From NCBI RefSeq assembly GCF_000165795.1, contig NZ_CM001022.1, forward strand, positions 1,645,812-1,709,811: DNA of 64,000 nucleotides, given 5' to 3'. Position 1 is the stretch's first letter, and the number at the start of each line of letters is the position of its first letter. The DNA is from Aminomonas paucivorans DSM 12260 (lineage in GTDB: Bacteria; Synergistota; Synergistia; Synergistales; Synergistaceae). This document shows, in pieces, positions 40,325 through 53,453 of this stretch. Under the pieces are notes generated by a model that was given only the letters and a program-made list of their open reading frames with translations, was not told the DNA's origin and did no database searches. A program made the position numbers and the translations under genes.

Positions 40325-41785
40325 TTAAGCCCCACGGACCAGGTCCTGAAGGAGCGTCCCCACTTCCTGCGGGTCCGCCTGGCCACGGGCGGCCCGCATC
40401 ACCAGCCCCTGGAGAAACTTGAGTTTCGCTCCCTTTTTGTCCTTTCCGGAACGGATCTCCTCCAGCACTTCCTGCTGTCCCTCCAGAACCTGACGGATCA
40501 GGGCGGACAGGGCCTCCCCGGCAAGGCGTCCCCCGATGCCCGTGCGCTTTCGCGCCTCCTCCAGGGAACACCGGTCCCGCACCATGCGATCCAGCACCGC
40601 CTTCGCGGCGGTGGCGGAAAGCTCCTTGCTCTCCGTCAGTTCCCCCAGGGCCACCACGTCGTCGGGCAGCACCGGCAGGGAGGTCAGGGGCACCCCCTCT
40701 TCCCGGGAAAGGCGCAACAGGTCCATGCGCACCCACAGGGACGCGGACTTGGGCGCCCCGCCCCGGGCGACGCAGGCTTCGAAGAACTCCGCCACCTCCC
40801 GACGCTCCGCCAGCACCGCCGCGTCCTCCGGGGACAGCCCCCAGTCCTGCTCGAACCGTCGCCGCTTCTCCCAGGGAAGCTCCGGCAGGGACAGGCGGAT
40901 CTCCTCGATGCGCCGATCCTCCACCACCAGGGGCGGCAGGTCCGGATCGGGGAAGTAGCGGTAGTCGTGGGCCGCCTCCTTCTCCCGGGAGGACCGGGTC
41001 ACCCCTTCCCCGTCGTCCCAATGACGGGTCTCCTGGACCACCGCCCCTCCCTCGTCCAGGATCCTCCCCTGCCGGAGAATCTCGTATTCCAGGGCCCGCT
41101 CCAGGGAGCGCAGGGAATTGAGGTTCTTGATCTCCACCTTGGTACCCAGGGAACCGTCGGGATGGGAGAGGGAGACGTTGGCGTCCGCACGGAGGGAGCC
41201 GTTTTCCATGTCCCCGTCCGAGACCCCCAGGTAGCGCACCAGCTGGCGCAGGCGCACCACGTACTCCCGGGCCTCCTGGGGGGTGGTCAGGTCGGGCTGC
41301 GACACGATCTCCATCAGGGGGACCCCCCCCCGGTTGTAGTCCACCAGGGAGAAGTCCGACCCCGCCAGCCTCCCGTCGGAGGCCCCGTGGACCAGCTTGC
41401 CCGCGTCTTCCTCCAGGTGGAGGCGTTCGATCCGGATCCGCCGCCCCCCCGCTTCGGCGGGAAGCTCCATTTCTCCGTCCCGTCCGATGGGAAGGTCGAA
41501 CTGGCTGATCTGGTAGGCCTTGGGGAGATCGGGGTAGAAGTAGTTCTTCCGGTGGAAGCGGGTCCGCCCCGCCACCCGGCACCCCAGGCCGAAGGAGGTG
41601 AGCACCGCCGCTTCCACGGCGGCCCGGTTGGGCACCGGCAGGGCGCCGGGCAGGCCCAGGCAGACGGGACACACGTGGGTATTGGGCAGAGCTCCGATGT
41701 AGTCCGTGGAACAGGGGCAGAACAGCTTGCTCTTCGAGGCGACCTGCACGTGGACTTCCAGGCCGATGACCACTTGGCGGCTCAT
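40325..41785 (-). CDS. gatB: Asp/Glu-tRNA amidotransferase subunit B
   Basis: tRNA-binding and kinase subunit of GatCAB (486 residues), which converts Glu-tRNA-Gln or Asp-tRNA-Asn to the amides. Typical are GLEVHVQVASKSKLFC with CPCSTDY and CPVCLGLPGALP (zinc-binding cysteines), HRKNYFYPDLPKAYQISQFD, the DYNRGGVPLMEIV core and the C-terminal YqeY-like helical domain. It overlaps gatA by 4 bp. Last gene of a ten-gene run on this strand. Confidence 0.97.
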   Translation of the reverse strand: MSRQVVIGLEVHVQVASKSKLFCPCSTDYIGALPNTHVCPVCLGLPGALPVPNRAAVEAAVLTSFGLGCRVAGRTRFHRKNYFYPDLPKAYQISQFDLPIGRDGEMELPAEAGGRRIRIERLHLEEDAGKLVHGASDGRLAGSDFSLVDYNRGGVPLMEIVSQPDLTTPQEAREYVVRLRQLVRYLGVSDGDMENGSLRADANVSLSHPDGSLGTKVEIKNLNSLRSLERALEYEILRQGRILDEGGAVVQETRHWDDGEGVTRSSREKEAAHDYRYFPDPDLPPLVVEDRRIEEIRLSLPELPWEKRRRFEQDWGLSPEDAAVLAERREVAEFFEACVARGGAPKSASLWVRMDLLRLSREEGVPLTSLPVLPDDVVALGELTESKELSATAAKAVLDRMVRDRCSLEEARKRTGIGGRLAGEALSALIRQVLEGQQEVLEEIRSGKDKKGAKLKFLQGLVMRAARGQADPQEVGTLLQDLVRGA

Positions 41786-43256
41786 CGGGATTCCTCCTTT
41801 CCCAGGGGGGCGACGGAGGGAGCCCCGAAGGCCCGCTCCAGCATCACCCCGATGCGCACAAGGCGCTGGTCCTTGCGCCAGGGCCCCAGGATCTGCACCG
41901 CCGTGGGCAGTCCCTCGGCGATCCCCGCACAAAGCGACAGGGCGGGGAGACCCGCCAGGTTCGCGGGAAGGGTGAAGGCATCCCCCAGGTACATGCGGAT
42001 GGGGTCGTCCAAGTGTTCTCCCTGCCGGAAGGCCCGGGTGGGAGCGGTGGGGGTCAGGATGGCGTCCACCTGACCGAAGACCTGGCGGAACTCCCGGACG
42101 ATGGCCCGTCGGGCCTTCTGGGCCTTCAGGTAGAAGGCGTCGTAGTACCCCGAACTCAGGGCGTAGGTCCCCGTGAGGATGCGGCGCTTCACCTCCGGGC
42201 CGAAGTCCGCCCCGCGGGTCCGCAGGTACAGGTCCTCCAGGCAGGAAGCCTCCTCGGCGGATCCGTAGCGCACCCCGTCAAACCGGGCCAGGTTGGAGCT
42301 GGCCTCCGCGGGGGCCAGGATGTAGTAGCTCGCCAGGCCGTATTCCAGGGACAGGGGAAGGCGGACCTCCGAAAGCAGGGCTCCCGCATCCTGACAGTAG
42401 CGTGCCGCCAGCACCAGGGCCTTGCGGATGGGCTCCTCCACCGCCGAGTCGTCGAACCCTCCCAGAACGCCGATGCGAAGGCCCTTCAAGTTGTCCGTGT
42501 GCACCGCGTCCAGGAAACGGGGACGCTCCTCCCGACAGGAAGTGGCGTCCAGGGGGTCCGGTCGGGCGATCACGTCCATTCCCAGGGCCAGGTCCCCCAC
42601 CTCCCGGGCCAGGGGGCCCACCTGATCCAGGGAGGAGGCGTAGGCCACCAGGCCGTAGCGGCTCACCAGACCATAGGTGGGCTTGAGCCCCTGGATCCCG
42701 CAGAACGCCGCGGGCTGGCGGATGGATCCCCCCGTGTCGCTCCCCAGGGCCAGGGGAGCGAATCCCGCCGCCACCCCGGCGGCGCTGCCCCCGGAGCTGC
42801 CCCCGGGAACCCGCTCCGGATCCCAGGGATTGCGGGTGGGACCGAAGGCGGAGTGTTCCGTGGAGCTTCCCATGGCGAACTCGTCCATGTTGGTCTTTCC
42901 CAGAAGGATCGCCCCCGCCTCCTTCAGGAGACGCACCGCCGTGGCGTCGTAGGGGGGCTCCCAGTCTCCCAGGATGCGGGAACCGCAGGTGGTCCGGGTT
43001 CCCACGGTGCACAGGTTGTCTTTCACCAGCACGGGGACTCCGGACAAAAGCCCCGGGTCCTCTCCCCGGGCCAGGGCCCCGTCCACCTCCCGAGCCTTTT
43101 CCAGAGCCCGATCCTCCAGCACCGTCAGACAGGCCTTCACCCGCCCGTCCAGGGAGCGGATCCGATCCAGGCAGGCCCGGGTCACCTCCAGGGCGGAAAA
43201 CCGCTTTGCCGCCAAGCCCTGAGCCACCTGCCACGCCGACAGTTCGTGCAGGTCCA

Positions 43257-43257
<1 letters not shown>
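41782..43257 (-). CDS. gatA: Asp/Glu-tRNA amidotransferase subunit A
   Basis: Amidase subunit of GatCAB (491 residues) that frees ammonia from glutamine. The Ser-cisSer-Lys triad regions are visible: VPVLVKDNLCT (Lys), PGGSSGGSAAGVAAG (cis-Ser) and GSDTGGSIRQPAAFCG (nucleophilic Ser). The ATG at 43257 shares one base with the gatC stop; a GTG directly before it is also possible. Confidence 0.97.
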
Positions 43258-47157
<3,900 letters not shown>

Positions 47158-47217
47158 TGCGGGCGGGTCTCCTTTCGATCGTGTGTCGCACCATTCCCCG
47201 GAAGGGGACAGAGTACA

Positions 47218-48240
47218 TTATCCTTCAATGCGGGGAGGTCGGTCCAGTTCTTCCCGGTCCGGCCATTCCTGGATCTGCTTTCGCAGGGAGGCCCAATCCC
47301 GGGTGAGCACCGCCCGGTGGCGCCGTTCCGCCGCGCCGTGCCCCCCCCGGAACCACCCCGCCACCATGCGTTTGGCCAAAAGGAGGGCGGTGCGTTCCCC
47401 CTCCCGGAGAAACAGATCGTCCCCCAGCTCCAGCAGGGCCTCCCGGGGATTCCGGCGGCCTTCTCCTCCCAGGGGGAGGGGAAACCCCAGCTCCTCCAGG
47501 ATGCGGGGCACCAGGAGAGGGTCCTTGAGGAGCCCCCGAGCCACCAGGACGGAGGCGCACCCCCCCTCCAGGTACGCCCGAGCGTCCTCGGGGGTGAAGA
47601 GGTCCCCCGAGGCCCCCAGGAGTCCCGGGTAGAGCCGGGCCAGGGCACAGACGGCGTCCCGGTCGGCGGTGCCTTCGTAGCGCTGTCCCGGGGTGCGGCC
47701 GTGGACCAGGAGGAACGCCGCCCCCGCATCCAGGAGAGCCTCGCAGAACCGGGCCGTGGCGGTCGCCGCCCCTCCCGGGAGCAGGCGCACCTTGACCCAC
47801 AGGGGAACCCCCAGGGCGGCGCAGCTGCGCACCGCCCGCACAGCCTCGTCGGGCCGCTCCAGCAGGGCCGCTCCCGCACCCTTCCGGGCCACCTTGGGCA
47901 TGGGACAGGCCATGTTGATCTCCAGGGCCTGGAAGGGGTGGACGGCCAGGGTCAACCGGGCCCCTTCCGCCAGGGAGGGGGCATCGGGCCCGAAGAGCTG
48001 CGCGGCCAGGGGGCCCTCCCCCTCCAGGACCGTCAGGAGTTCTCGGGTCTTCTTCCCACGATAGGCAAGGCCCAGGGCGCTCACCATCTCCGTGTGGGCC
48101 AGCCCCGCCCCCAGGCGCCGGTGGAACCGCCGCAGGGCCGGGACGGTGATCCCCGCCAGGGGGGCCAGCCAGACCGGGTTGTCCACCTCCACCCCCCCCA
48201 GGGAGCGGGGAAAGGAAGCGGGAAAAGACGGAGGGATCAT
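47218..48240 (-). CDS. tRNA-dihydrouridine synthase (DusB-like)
   Basis: FMN enzyme that reduces uridines of tRNA (340 residues). TIM-barrel features: PVWLAPLAGITVPALRRFHR, EMVSALGL, the catalytic Cys112 in INMACPMPKVARKGAGAALL, VKVRLLPGG, LVHGRTPGQRYEG and GASGDLFTPEDA. The usual N-x-GCP motif reads NMACP. The C-terminal helical domain is present. The start overlaps the coaX stop by 4 bp. Confidence 0.9.
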   Translation of the reverse strand: MIPPSFPASFPRSLGGVEVDNPVWLAPLAGITVPALRRFHRRLGAGLAHTEMVSALGLAYRGKKTRELLTVLEGEGPLAAQLFGPDAPSLAEGARLTLAVHPFQALEINMACPMPKVARKGAGAALLERPDEAVRAVRSCAALGVPLWVKVRLLPGGAATATARFCEALLDAGAAFLLVHGRTPGQRYEGTADRDAVCALARLYPGLLGASGDLFTPEDARAYLEGGCASVLVARGLLKDPLLVPRILEELGFPLPLGGEGRRNPREALLELGDDLFLREGERTALLLAKRMVAGWFRGGHGAAERRHRAVLTRDWASLRKQIQEWPDREELDRPPRIEG

Positions 48241-49004
48241 CGGGAGGCGTTGCGCTGGTGGAGGAGCCGAAGCCCCTTGAGGGTCAGCCAGGGGTCGACG
48301 TGCAGGAGGGTGCGGGAATGCTTCGCCAGGATCGCCGCGTGTCCTCCCGTGGCCACCACGGGACAACGGGTTCCCAGTTCGTCGAACACCCGCTCCACCA
48401 GGGCGTCGATGAGCCCTGCGTAGCCGTAGACGATGCCCGAACGGATGGACTCCAGGGTGGACCTGCCGATGACGCTCTTGGGAGCCTCCAGGCTCACCTG
48501 GGGCAGCTTCGCGGTCCGGGAGAAAAGGGTTTCCATGCTCACCACCAGTCCCGGGGCAATGGCCCCCCCCAGGTAGGCCCCGTCCCGGTCCACCACGTCC
48601 AGGGTGATGGCGGTGCCCAGATCTACCAGAGCCAGGGGGCATCCGTACTCCGCCACCCCTGCCACGGCGTTCACCAGCCGATCCGCCCCCACTTCCTGGG
48701 GCACCCCGTAGCGCACCTCCATGCCCAGGTCCAGGGCCGTGGACACCACCAGGGGATCCAGGGAACCGTAACGGGACAGGGCCTCTTTCCAGGGTTCCTC
48801 CAGGGACGGGACCACGCTGGAGAGGATGGCTCCGCCGAAGTCCCGGGGGGTCCAATCCCGGGAGCGGAGCAGGTTCAGCAGCAGCAGCCCCAGCTCGTCG
48901 GCGGTGCGCCGCTCCGAGACCAGACGCCAATGCCCCAGGAGTTCCGCCTCCCGAAAGACCCCGATCACCGTGTTCGTGTTGCCGATATCCACCACCAGGA
49001 GCAA
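48237..49004 (-). CDS. coaX: Type III pantothenate kinase
   Basis: First step of coenzyme A synthesis (255 residues). ASKHA-type features: VVDIGNTNTVIGVF (phosphate 1), YGVPQEVGADRLVNAVAG, LVDLGTAITLDVVD (phosphate 2) and VVATGGHAAILA. TTG start with GGAGGG 6 bases upstream. Starts 51 bp after comEC. Confidence 0.95.
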   Translation of the reverse strand: MLLVVDIGNTNTVIGVFREAELLGHWRLVSERRTADELGLLLLNLLRSRDWTPRDFGGAILSSVVPSLEEPWKEALSRYGSLDPLVVSTALDLGMEVRYGVPQEVGADRLVNAVAGVAEYGCPLALVDLGTAITLDVVDRDGAYLGGAIAPGLVVSMETLFSRTAKLPQVSLEAPKSVIGRSTLESIRSGIVYGYAGLIDALVERVFDELGTRCPVVATGGHAAILAKHSRTLLHVDPWLTLKGLRLLHQRNASR

Positions 49005-49055
49005 GGGGTTCCCTCCTCTTCCTTTTCGGCTGGCCTGCCGATCATGGGCCCCATT

Positions 49056-50486
49056 CTACACCCCCGCGAGGACCCGCACGGACCAGGCCAGGACCCCTCC
49101 CGCAAGGCCCAGGGCCGCCAGAATCGCCCGAGGGACGGAGCAGGAGGAGGCGCGAAGGGCCCCGAAGGCCGCCGCTCCCGCCGCCAGGCTTGCCAGGAGG
49201 GGGGAAAAGGGAACCTGCCAGGGCAGGATCCGACAGATCCCGTCCGCCACGAGCGCAAAGGCCTCCGCCATCAGCTCTCCGGGAAAGGCGAGCAGGGCGC
49301 TCCCGGGAAGACCCGCAAGGGCGGGAAGGGACAAGAGGGAGACCAGGGGGAAGAACAGGGCGAAGAAGGGTAAAGCCAGCAGGTTCACCGCCAGCCCCGC
49401 CACGGGGACCGTGCCGAAGGCCCAGGTCACCAGGGGAGCCGTGACCAGCCACACCAGGGGACCCGCCAAGGGGAGGAAGGGACGGGGAAGCCCGCTCCAG
49501 GAGGAGAGCACCAGCACGGAGAGGACGGAGAGGCGGAAACCCAGATCCGTGAAGAGCCAGGGGTTCAGGGCCAGGAGGAGCAACGCCGCAACGCAAAGGG
49601 AGTGGAAGGCCCGGGAGGGACGCCCCAGGGCACCCCCCAGCAGCACCACCTGGATCATGGCCCCCGCACGAAGGGCGCTGGCGGCGGCCCCCGCCAGGAG
49701 CACGTAGCCCCACAGGAAGAGGCTCTCCCAGAGCAGCCTCCCCGGGACCCGGCGCAGGAGGAGGTGGAGGATCCCCACCACCAGAGCCACGTGAAACCCC
49801 GAGACCGCCAGGATATGGGAGGTCCCCCATCGGGCGTGCTGCCTCGCCAGGTCCGGGTCCCTTCGGCCCAGCCAGGCCGCCAGGAGGTACCCCCGAACCG
49901 GGGAGGGGAGGTTCAGCAGCAGGGCGGATCGGACGCCGTTTCTCCAGGCGACCCACCCGGACGGGGGAGAGCGGAACTCCAGAAGCGCCGCGTCCAGGAC
50001 CCCCTGCGCCCCCCGGCATCGCCAGTAGGCCTCCTCGTCGAACCCCCGAAGGGAATCGGAAGACCGAAAAGGACGAGGTCCGCCCCGCACCCGATACATC
50101 TGCCCTTCCATCGCCCCGGTCCCCCAGGGAAGGGCCACGAGAAAACGGCCGGAGGGGAACCCCATGAGGGCCACCCGGGAAGACCCCCAGGAACGTTCCA
50201 GGAGGACCCGCCCCGTTTCGTCCAGGCGCCGGGGCAGTTCCGGGGCTTGGACCAACCGGGCGGCGACCCACCAGGACCCCAGGAAGGAGACGAGAAGGAT
50301 CAGGACCGCCGGGGGCAGGCTCCCCGGGGCGGGGAAAGCCCCTTCTCCCAGAAGGAGCACCGCCGCGGTGCACAGCCCCCCCGCCGCGGCGGCCGCAATC
50401 GGGGAAACCCCCAGGCGAACCGCCGAGAGGGCGCCGATCCAGCCGCACAGGACGGCGAACGCCGGGGCTCGGGTCAGGAGGGACAC
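49056..50486 (-). CDS. comEC: ComEC/Rec2-type DNA uptake channel, membrane part only
   Basis: Inner membrane protein (476 residues, about ten hydrophobic segments) for transport of single-stranded DNA in natural transformation. The family core GTSHILAVSGFHVALVVGIL is clear, and a hydrophilic N-terminal domain (residues 75-180) precedes it. The C-terminal metallo-beta-lactamase nuclease-like domain found in long ComEC proteins is absent, and the frame ends shortly after the last membrane segments. GTG start 4 bp after comEA. It forms an operon with comEA and miaB. Confidence 0.87.
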   Translation of the reverse strand: MSLLTRAPAFAVLCGWIGALSAVRLGVSPIAAAAAGGLCTAAVLLLGEGAFPAPGSLPPAVLILLVSFLGSWWVAARLVQAPELPRRLDETGRVLLERSWGSSRVALMGFPSGRFLVALPWGTGAMEGQMYRVRGGPRPFRSSDSLRGFDEEAYWRCRGAQGVLDAALLEFRSPPSGWVAWRNGVRSALLLNLPSPVRGYLLAAWLGRRDPDLARQHARWGTSHILAVSGFHVALVVGILHLLLRRVPGRLLWESLFLWGYVLLAGAAASALRAGAMIQVVLLGGALGRPSRAFHSLCVAALLLLALNPWLFTDLGFRLSVLSVLVLSSWSGLPRPFLPLAGPLVWLVTAPLVTWAFGTVPVAGLAVNLLALPFFALFFPLVSLLSLPALAGLPGSALLAFPGELMAEAFALVADGICRILPWQVPFSPLLASLAAGAAAFGALRASSCSVPRAILAALGLAGGVLAWSVRVLAGV

Positions 50487-50490
50487 GGGA

Positions 50491-51186
50491 TCAGGGGGAC
50501 AAGCGAAGGAAGGGTCGCATCTGCTCCAGCTTCTTCGGGCCGATGCCCTTCACCCGAAGGAGGTCCTCCGGCACCCGAAAAGGGCCGTTGGCCTCCCGGA
50601 AGGCTACGATGGCCTCCCCGGTCTTGGGCCCCACTCCGGGGAGGGCCTCCAGCTCCTTGGCGGTGGCCCGGTTGGGATCCACCGTGGCCGTCTGGGGAGA
50701 GGCGCCTCCCCGAACCCCTTCCGTCTCCTTGGTGGTGGATCGGGAAACCGGGGCCCCTGCGGCGCTTCCTCCTCCCGCAGGGGGCGCGCCCTTTTCGGGC
50801 ACCCGGACGTGGTCTCCGTCCCTCAGGAGGGCGGCCAGGTTGACCCCTTCGGGGTCCGCCTTTTCCGTGAGCCCTCCCGCCTTGTCCACCGCCTCGTAGA
50901 CCCGGCTCTCCGGGGGCACCCGGACGATGCCAGGATGCCTCACCTCCCCGGTGACGTAGACGATCCAGTCCGGAGTCGCCTCGGGAGGGAGAGACGGGGG
51001 CGCCGTCTCTCCCTCTCGGGGCTGGGCAGCCTCAGGGGCCGCCACCCGGAGGATGTCCCCCGCCACCTGTCGGTTCTCCCCGCTGCGGAACCGTCCGGCA
51101 AAACCCCAGACGAGGGCGAAGGCCACGAGGAAACAGACCAAACCTCCCAGGGCCGTCCAGAAGGGGCGTCTCTTCAGGAAATCCAC
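50491..51186 (-). CDS. comEA: ComEA-like DNA-binding competence protein with SLBB domain
   Basis: Membrane-anchored DNA receptor (231 residues): N-terminal anchor (residues about 9-29, FWTALGGLVCFLVAFALVWG), SLBB domain (about 70-125, VYVTGEVRHPGIVRVP), a variable linker, and a C-terminal double helix-hairpin-helix (about 170-231; LPGVGPKTGEAIVAF and KGIGPKKLEQM) that binds DNA without sequence preference. GTG start with GGAGGAG upstream, overlapping the miaB stop by 13 bp. Confidence 0.92.
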   Translation of the reverse strand: MDFLKRRPFWTALGGLVCFLVAFALVWGFAGRFRSGENRQVAGDILRVAAPEAAQPREGETAPPSLPPEATPDWIVYVTGEVRHPGIVRVPPESRVYEAVDKAGGLTEKADPEGVNLAALLRDGDHVRVPEKGAPPAGGGSAAGAPVSRSTTKETEGVRGGASPQTATVDPNRATAKELEALPGVGPKTGEAIVAFREANGPFRVPEDLLRVKGIGPKKLEQMRPFLRLSP

Positions 51187-52514
51187 GGTCTCTCCTCCCC
51201 CGGCCTTTGCACCTCCCCGCGCAGGTACCAGGTCTCCGCCGACACGATCCTCACGAGGATCTCTTCTCCCGCCGTCGCCGGCCCAGGGAAGAGCACCACC
51301 TTGTCCTGGGGGGTACGCCCCTGCCAGAACCCCTCCCCTTTGGGTGCGGGGCCCTCCGCCAGGACGGGGAGGACGCGCCCCACATAGGTCTCGTTGATCT
51401 CCCGAGCGATGCGGGACTGAAGGTCGTTCACCTCGCCTAGCCGCCGCATCCGGGTCGCCTGGTCCAGGTGCCCGGGCAAGCTCTCGGCTCGGGTCCCCGG
51501 GCGCACGGAGTAGGCCGCCGAGTGGACCTGGTCGAAACGAAGTTCCTCCAGCAGGGAAAGGGACTCTCGGAAGTCCTCCTCCGTCTCCCCGGGGAACCCC
51601 ACGATCAGGTCCGTGGTGAGCCCCGCGTCGGGAACCCGTTCCCGCAGGAGTCCCACGGATCGTCGGTAGGAGGCCCCGTCGTACCCCCGCCCCATGGCCG
51701 CCAGGATCCGGTCGCTCCCGGACTGGACGGGCAGGTTCAAGGCGGGGCAGACCCGGGGATGCTCCGCCATGACCCGCACCAGCTCCTCCGAAAAGTCCAC
51801 GGGGTGGGACGTGGCGTAGCGGACCCGCAGCACCCCGGGAACCTCCGCCACCTCCCGAAGGAGCCGGGGGAAGGAGAACCCGTCGCTTCGGTCGACCCCG
51901 AACCGGTTCACGTTCTGCCCCAGGAGGGTGATCTCCCGGACTCCCCGATCCGCCAGACACCGGACCTCTCGGAGGATCGCCTCCGGGTCCCGGGATTGGA
52001 AGCGTCCCCGGACGTAGGGGACGATGCAGTAGGCACAGAAGTGGTCGCATCCGTGGGCGATGGTCACGTAGGCCCGGATGCTTCCCGGAGTCACCTGGGG
52101 AGGAAAGCGAAGGTCCTCCAGGGCTCGCGGGTCTTCGTCCAGGAAGACGCGAAGCTGGTCGTCCTCCAGACAGCGCCCCAAGGCCTCGGGGACTCGCCCT
52201 AGGTGCCGGGGTCCCGCCAAGAGGCGAACCCAGGGGAACCGCCGCGGGATGTCTTCCCCCAGCCTCTGGGCCATGCAGCCCAAGAGGGCCACCACGGGGG
52301 CCTTTCTGCCCCCTCCGGGACGATAACGCCCCAGCTCGCTGGCCACCTTCTGCTCCGCCTTGTCTCGGATGCTGCAGGTGACGAAGAGGACCGCATCCGC
52401 CTCGTCCTCCCCCTGGACCTCCGTCCAACCGGCCCCGGACAGGGCCGTGCGCAGCCGGTCCCCGTCGTAGGCGTTCATCTGGCATCCGTACACGTCGATC
52501 TTGAAGGAGCGCAC
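51174..52514 (-). CDS. miaB: tRNA-2-methylthio-N6-isopentenyladenosine methylthiotransferase
   Basis: Radical SAM enzyme that methylthiolates A37 of tRNAs (446 residues). The N-terminal cluster cysteines are in VYGCQMN, VTCSIRDKA and LLGCMAQR; the radical SAM motif is CDHFCAYC; the C-terminal TRAM domain covers the last 65 residues. GTG 52514 chosen because the family begins here (residues RSFKIDVYGCQMN) with GAGGAG upstream; a longer in-frame ATG at 52610 adds no recognisable sequence. Confidence 0.94.
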   Translation of the reverse strand: MRSFKIDVYGCQMNAYDGDRLRTALSGAGWTEVQGEDEADAVLFVTCSIRDKAEQKVASELGRYRPGGGRKAPVVALLGCMAQRLGEDIPRRFPWVRLLAGPRHLGRVPEALGRCLEDDQLRVFLDEDPRALEDLRFPPQVTPGSIRAYVTIAHGCDHFCAYCIVPYVRGRFQSRDPEAILREVRCLADRGVREITLLGQNVNRFGVDRSDGFSFPRLLREVAEVPGVLRVRYATSHPVDFSEELVRVMAEHPRVCPALNLPVQSGSDRILAAMGRGYDGASYRRSVGLLRERVPDAGLTTDLIVGFPGETEEDFRESLSLLEELRFDQVHSAAYSVRPGTRAESLPGHLDQATRMRRLGEVNDLQSRIAREINETYVGRVLPVLAEGPAPKGEGFWQGRTPQDKVVLFPGPATAGEEILVRIVSAETWYLRGEVQRPGEERPWIS

Positions 52515-52667
52515 CCGATCCTCTCCTCTGTCTCCACCGGGGATCGAACCCCGGGAAGGTCCCGCCTCGGGGAACCATCCTCTCCCGAAAAGGGAAGGAA
52601 CGTCCCTCAAGGCCTTGCGTCCTGATTCGAGGGAAGTTTATCATAACCGGGCTGTCAGGAACCGGAG

Positions 52668-53150
52668 GTGATCCCCCTGCGTCTTGTCCGACCCACCCTA
52701 TGCGCCCTGTTTTTGGCCTGGGCCACCGCTGCCTGGGCACTGCCCGTCTCCCCGGAGGCCCTTCCGGATCTGGAGGGGTGGACCTCCCTGTCCGCCCCCA
52801 AGACGACCCCCATCACCACCCCTTCCGGGGACAAAGGAACCTGGGTCCAGCGGGACTACCGAAACGCCCAGGGCGACCGCATCCACGCGGAGTGGCTCGC
52901 CGGCCCCCTGGTGGCGGACTGGAAGGCCCCCCAGCCGGGAATCCGGGGGAACGACGCCCCCCTAGGCTTTGGGGCCACCTACCAAACCTCGGAGTGGAAG
53001 GGATGCCTCGCCATCCTGGAGGCCCGCCCCCACCTGGGGCTTTCCCTGACCCTCTCCCTCCCCGGATCGGGAGTCCTCACCCTGGAGAGCCCCACGGCGG
53101 ACGAGGCATCCCTGAACGCCCTGGGGGAGCACATCCTGAACAGACCCTAG
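52668..53150 (+). CDS. Small exported protein of unknown function
   Basis: A 160-residue protein with a signal peptide (RLVRPTLCALFLAWATAAWA, cleavage probably after AWA before LPVSPEA). The mature part of about 135 residues looks beta-rich, with one Cys (GCLAILEARP). No family recognised. GTG start directly behind a GGAGG-like element. The only plus-strand gene within 20 kb; an inverted-repeat hairpin follows. Confidence 0.6.
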   Translation: MIPLRLVRPTLCALFLAWATAAWALPVSPEALPDLEGWTSLSAPKTTPITTPSGDKGTWVQRDYRNAQGDRIHAEWLAGPLVADWKAPQPGIRGNDAPLGFGATYQTSEWKGCLAILEARPHLGLSLTLSLPGSGVLTLESPTADEASLNALGEHILNRP

Positions 53151-53157
53151 GAAACGG

Positions 53158-53191
53158 CGAAGGGGCGACCCGAACGGGCCGCCCCTTCGCG
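53158..53191. terminator. Hairpin between the exported protein gene and rubredoxin
   Basis: An 11-bp stem GCGAAGGGGCG/CGCCCCTTCGC (53158-53168 with 53181-53191) with an inner CCCG/CGGG. Weak T content on either side; probably a shared terminator of convergent genes. Confidence 0.65.
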
Positions 53192-53215
53192 CAGGAAGAT
53201 CCGACGCGGGATCGG

Positions 53216-53377
53216 TCACTCCGTGACTTCGAACATGTCCTTGGCGACCCCGCAGACGGGACAGACCCAGTCGTCGGGGATTTCTTCGAAGGGGGTCCCG
53301 GGGGCGATCCCGGAATCCGGATCTCCGTTGGCGGGATCATAGACGTATCCGCAGACCGTGCAGACGTACTTCTTCAT
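53216..53377 (-). CDS. Rubredoxin
   Basis: Small electron carrier (53 residues) with a single iron bound by four cysteines: CTVCG at residues 6-10 and CPVCG at 39-43, separated by the typical [19 protein letters not shown] and PDDWVCP. GGGAGG lies 8 bases before the ATG. In anaerobes rubredoxins serve reductases of oxygen and peroxide, among others; no partner gene is adjacent. It follows the M24 peptidase gene by 76 bp. Confidence 0.97.
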   Translation of the reverse strand: MKKYVCTVCGYVYDPANGDPDSGIAPGTPFEEIPDDWVCPVCGVAKDMFEVTE

Positions 53378-53453
53378 CGAACAGGCCTCCCTCATCTCGG
53401 ACTGGTGACGCGCACCTCCGTCATTATAGACGAATCCCCTCCCAGGCAGCCAG

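Noticed and set aside
52537-52554. tRNA T-arm-like sequence (CCGGGG, TTCGAT, CCCCGG) upstream of miaB on the minus strand
   Set aside because: The loop has only six bases and there is no acceptor, D-arm or anticodon arm around it, so it is a simple hairpin, not a tRNA.
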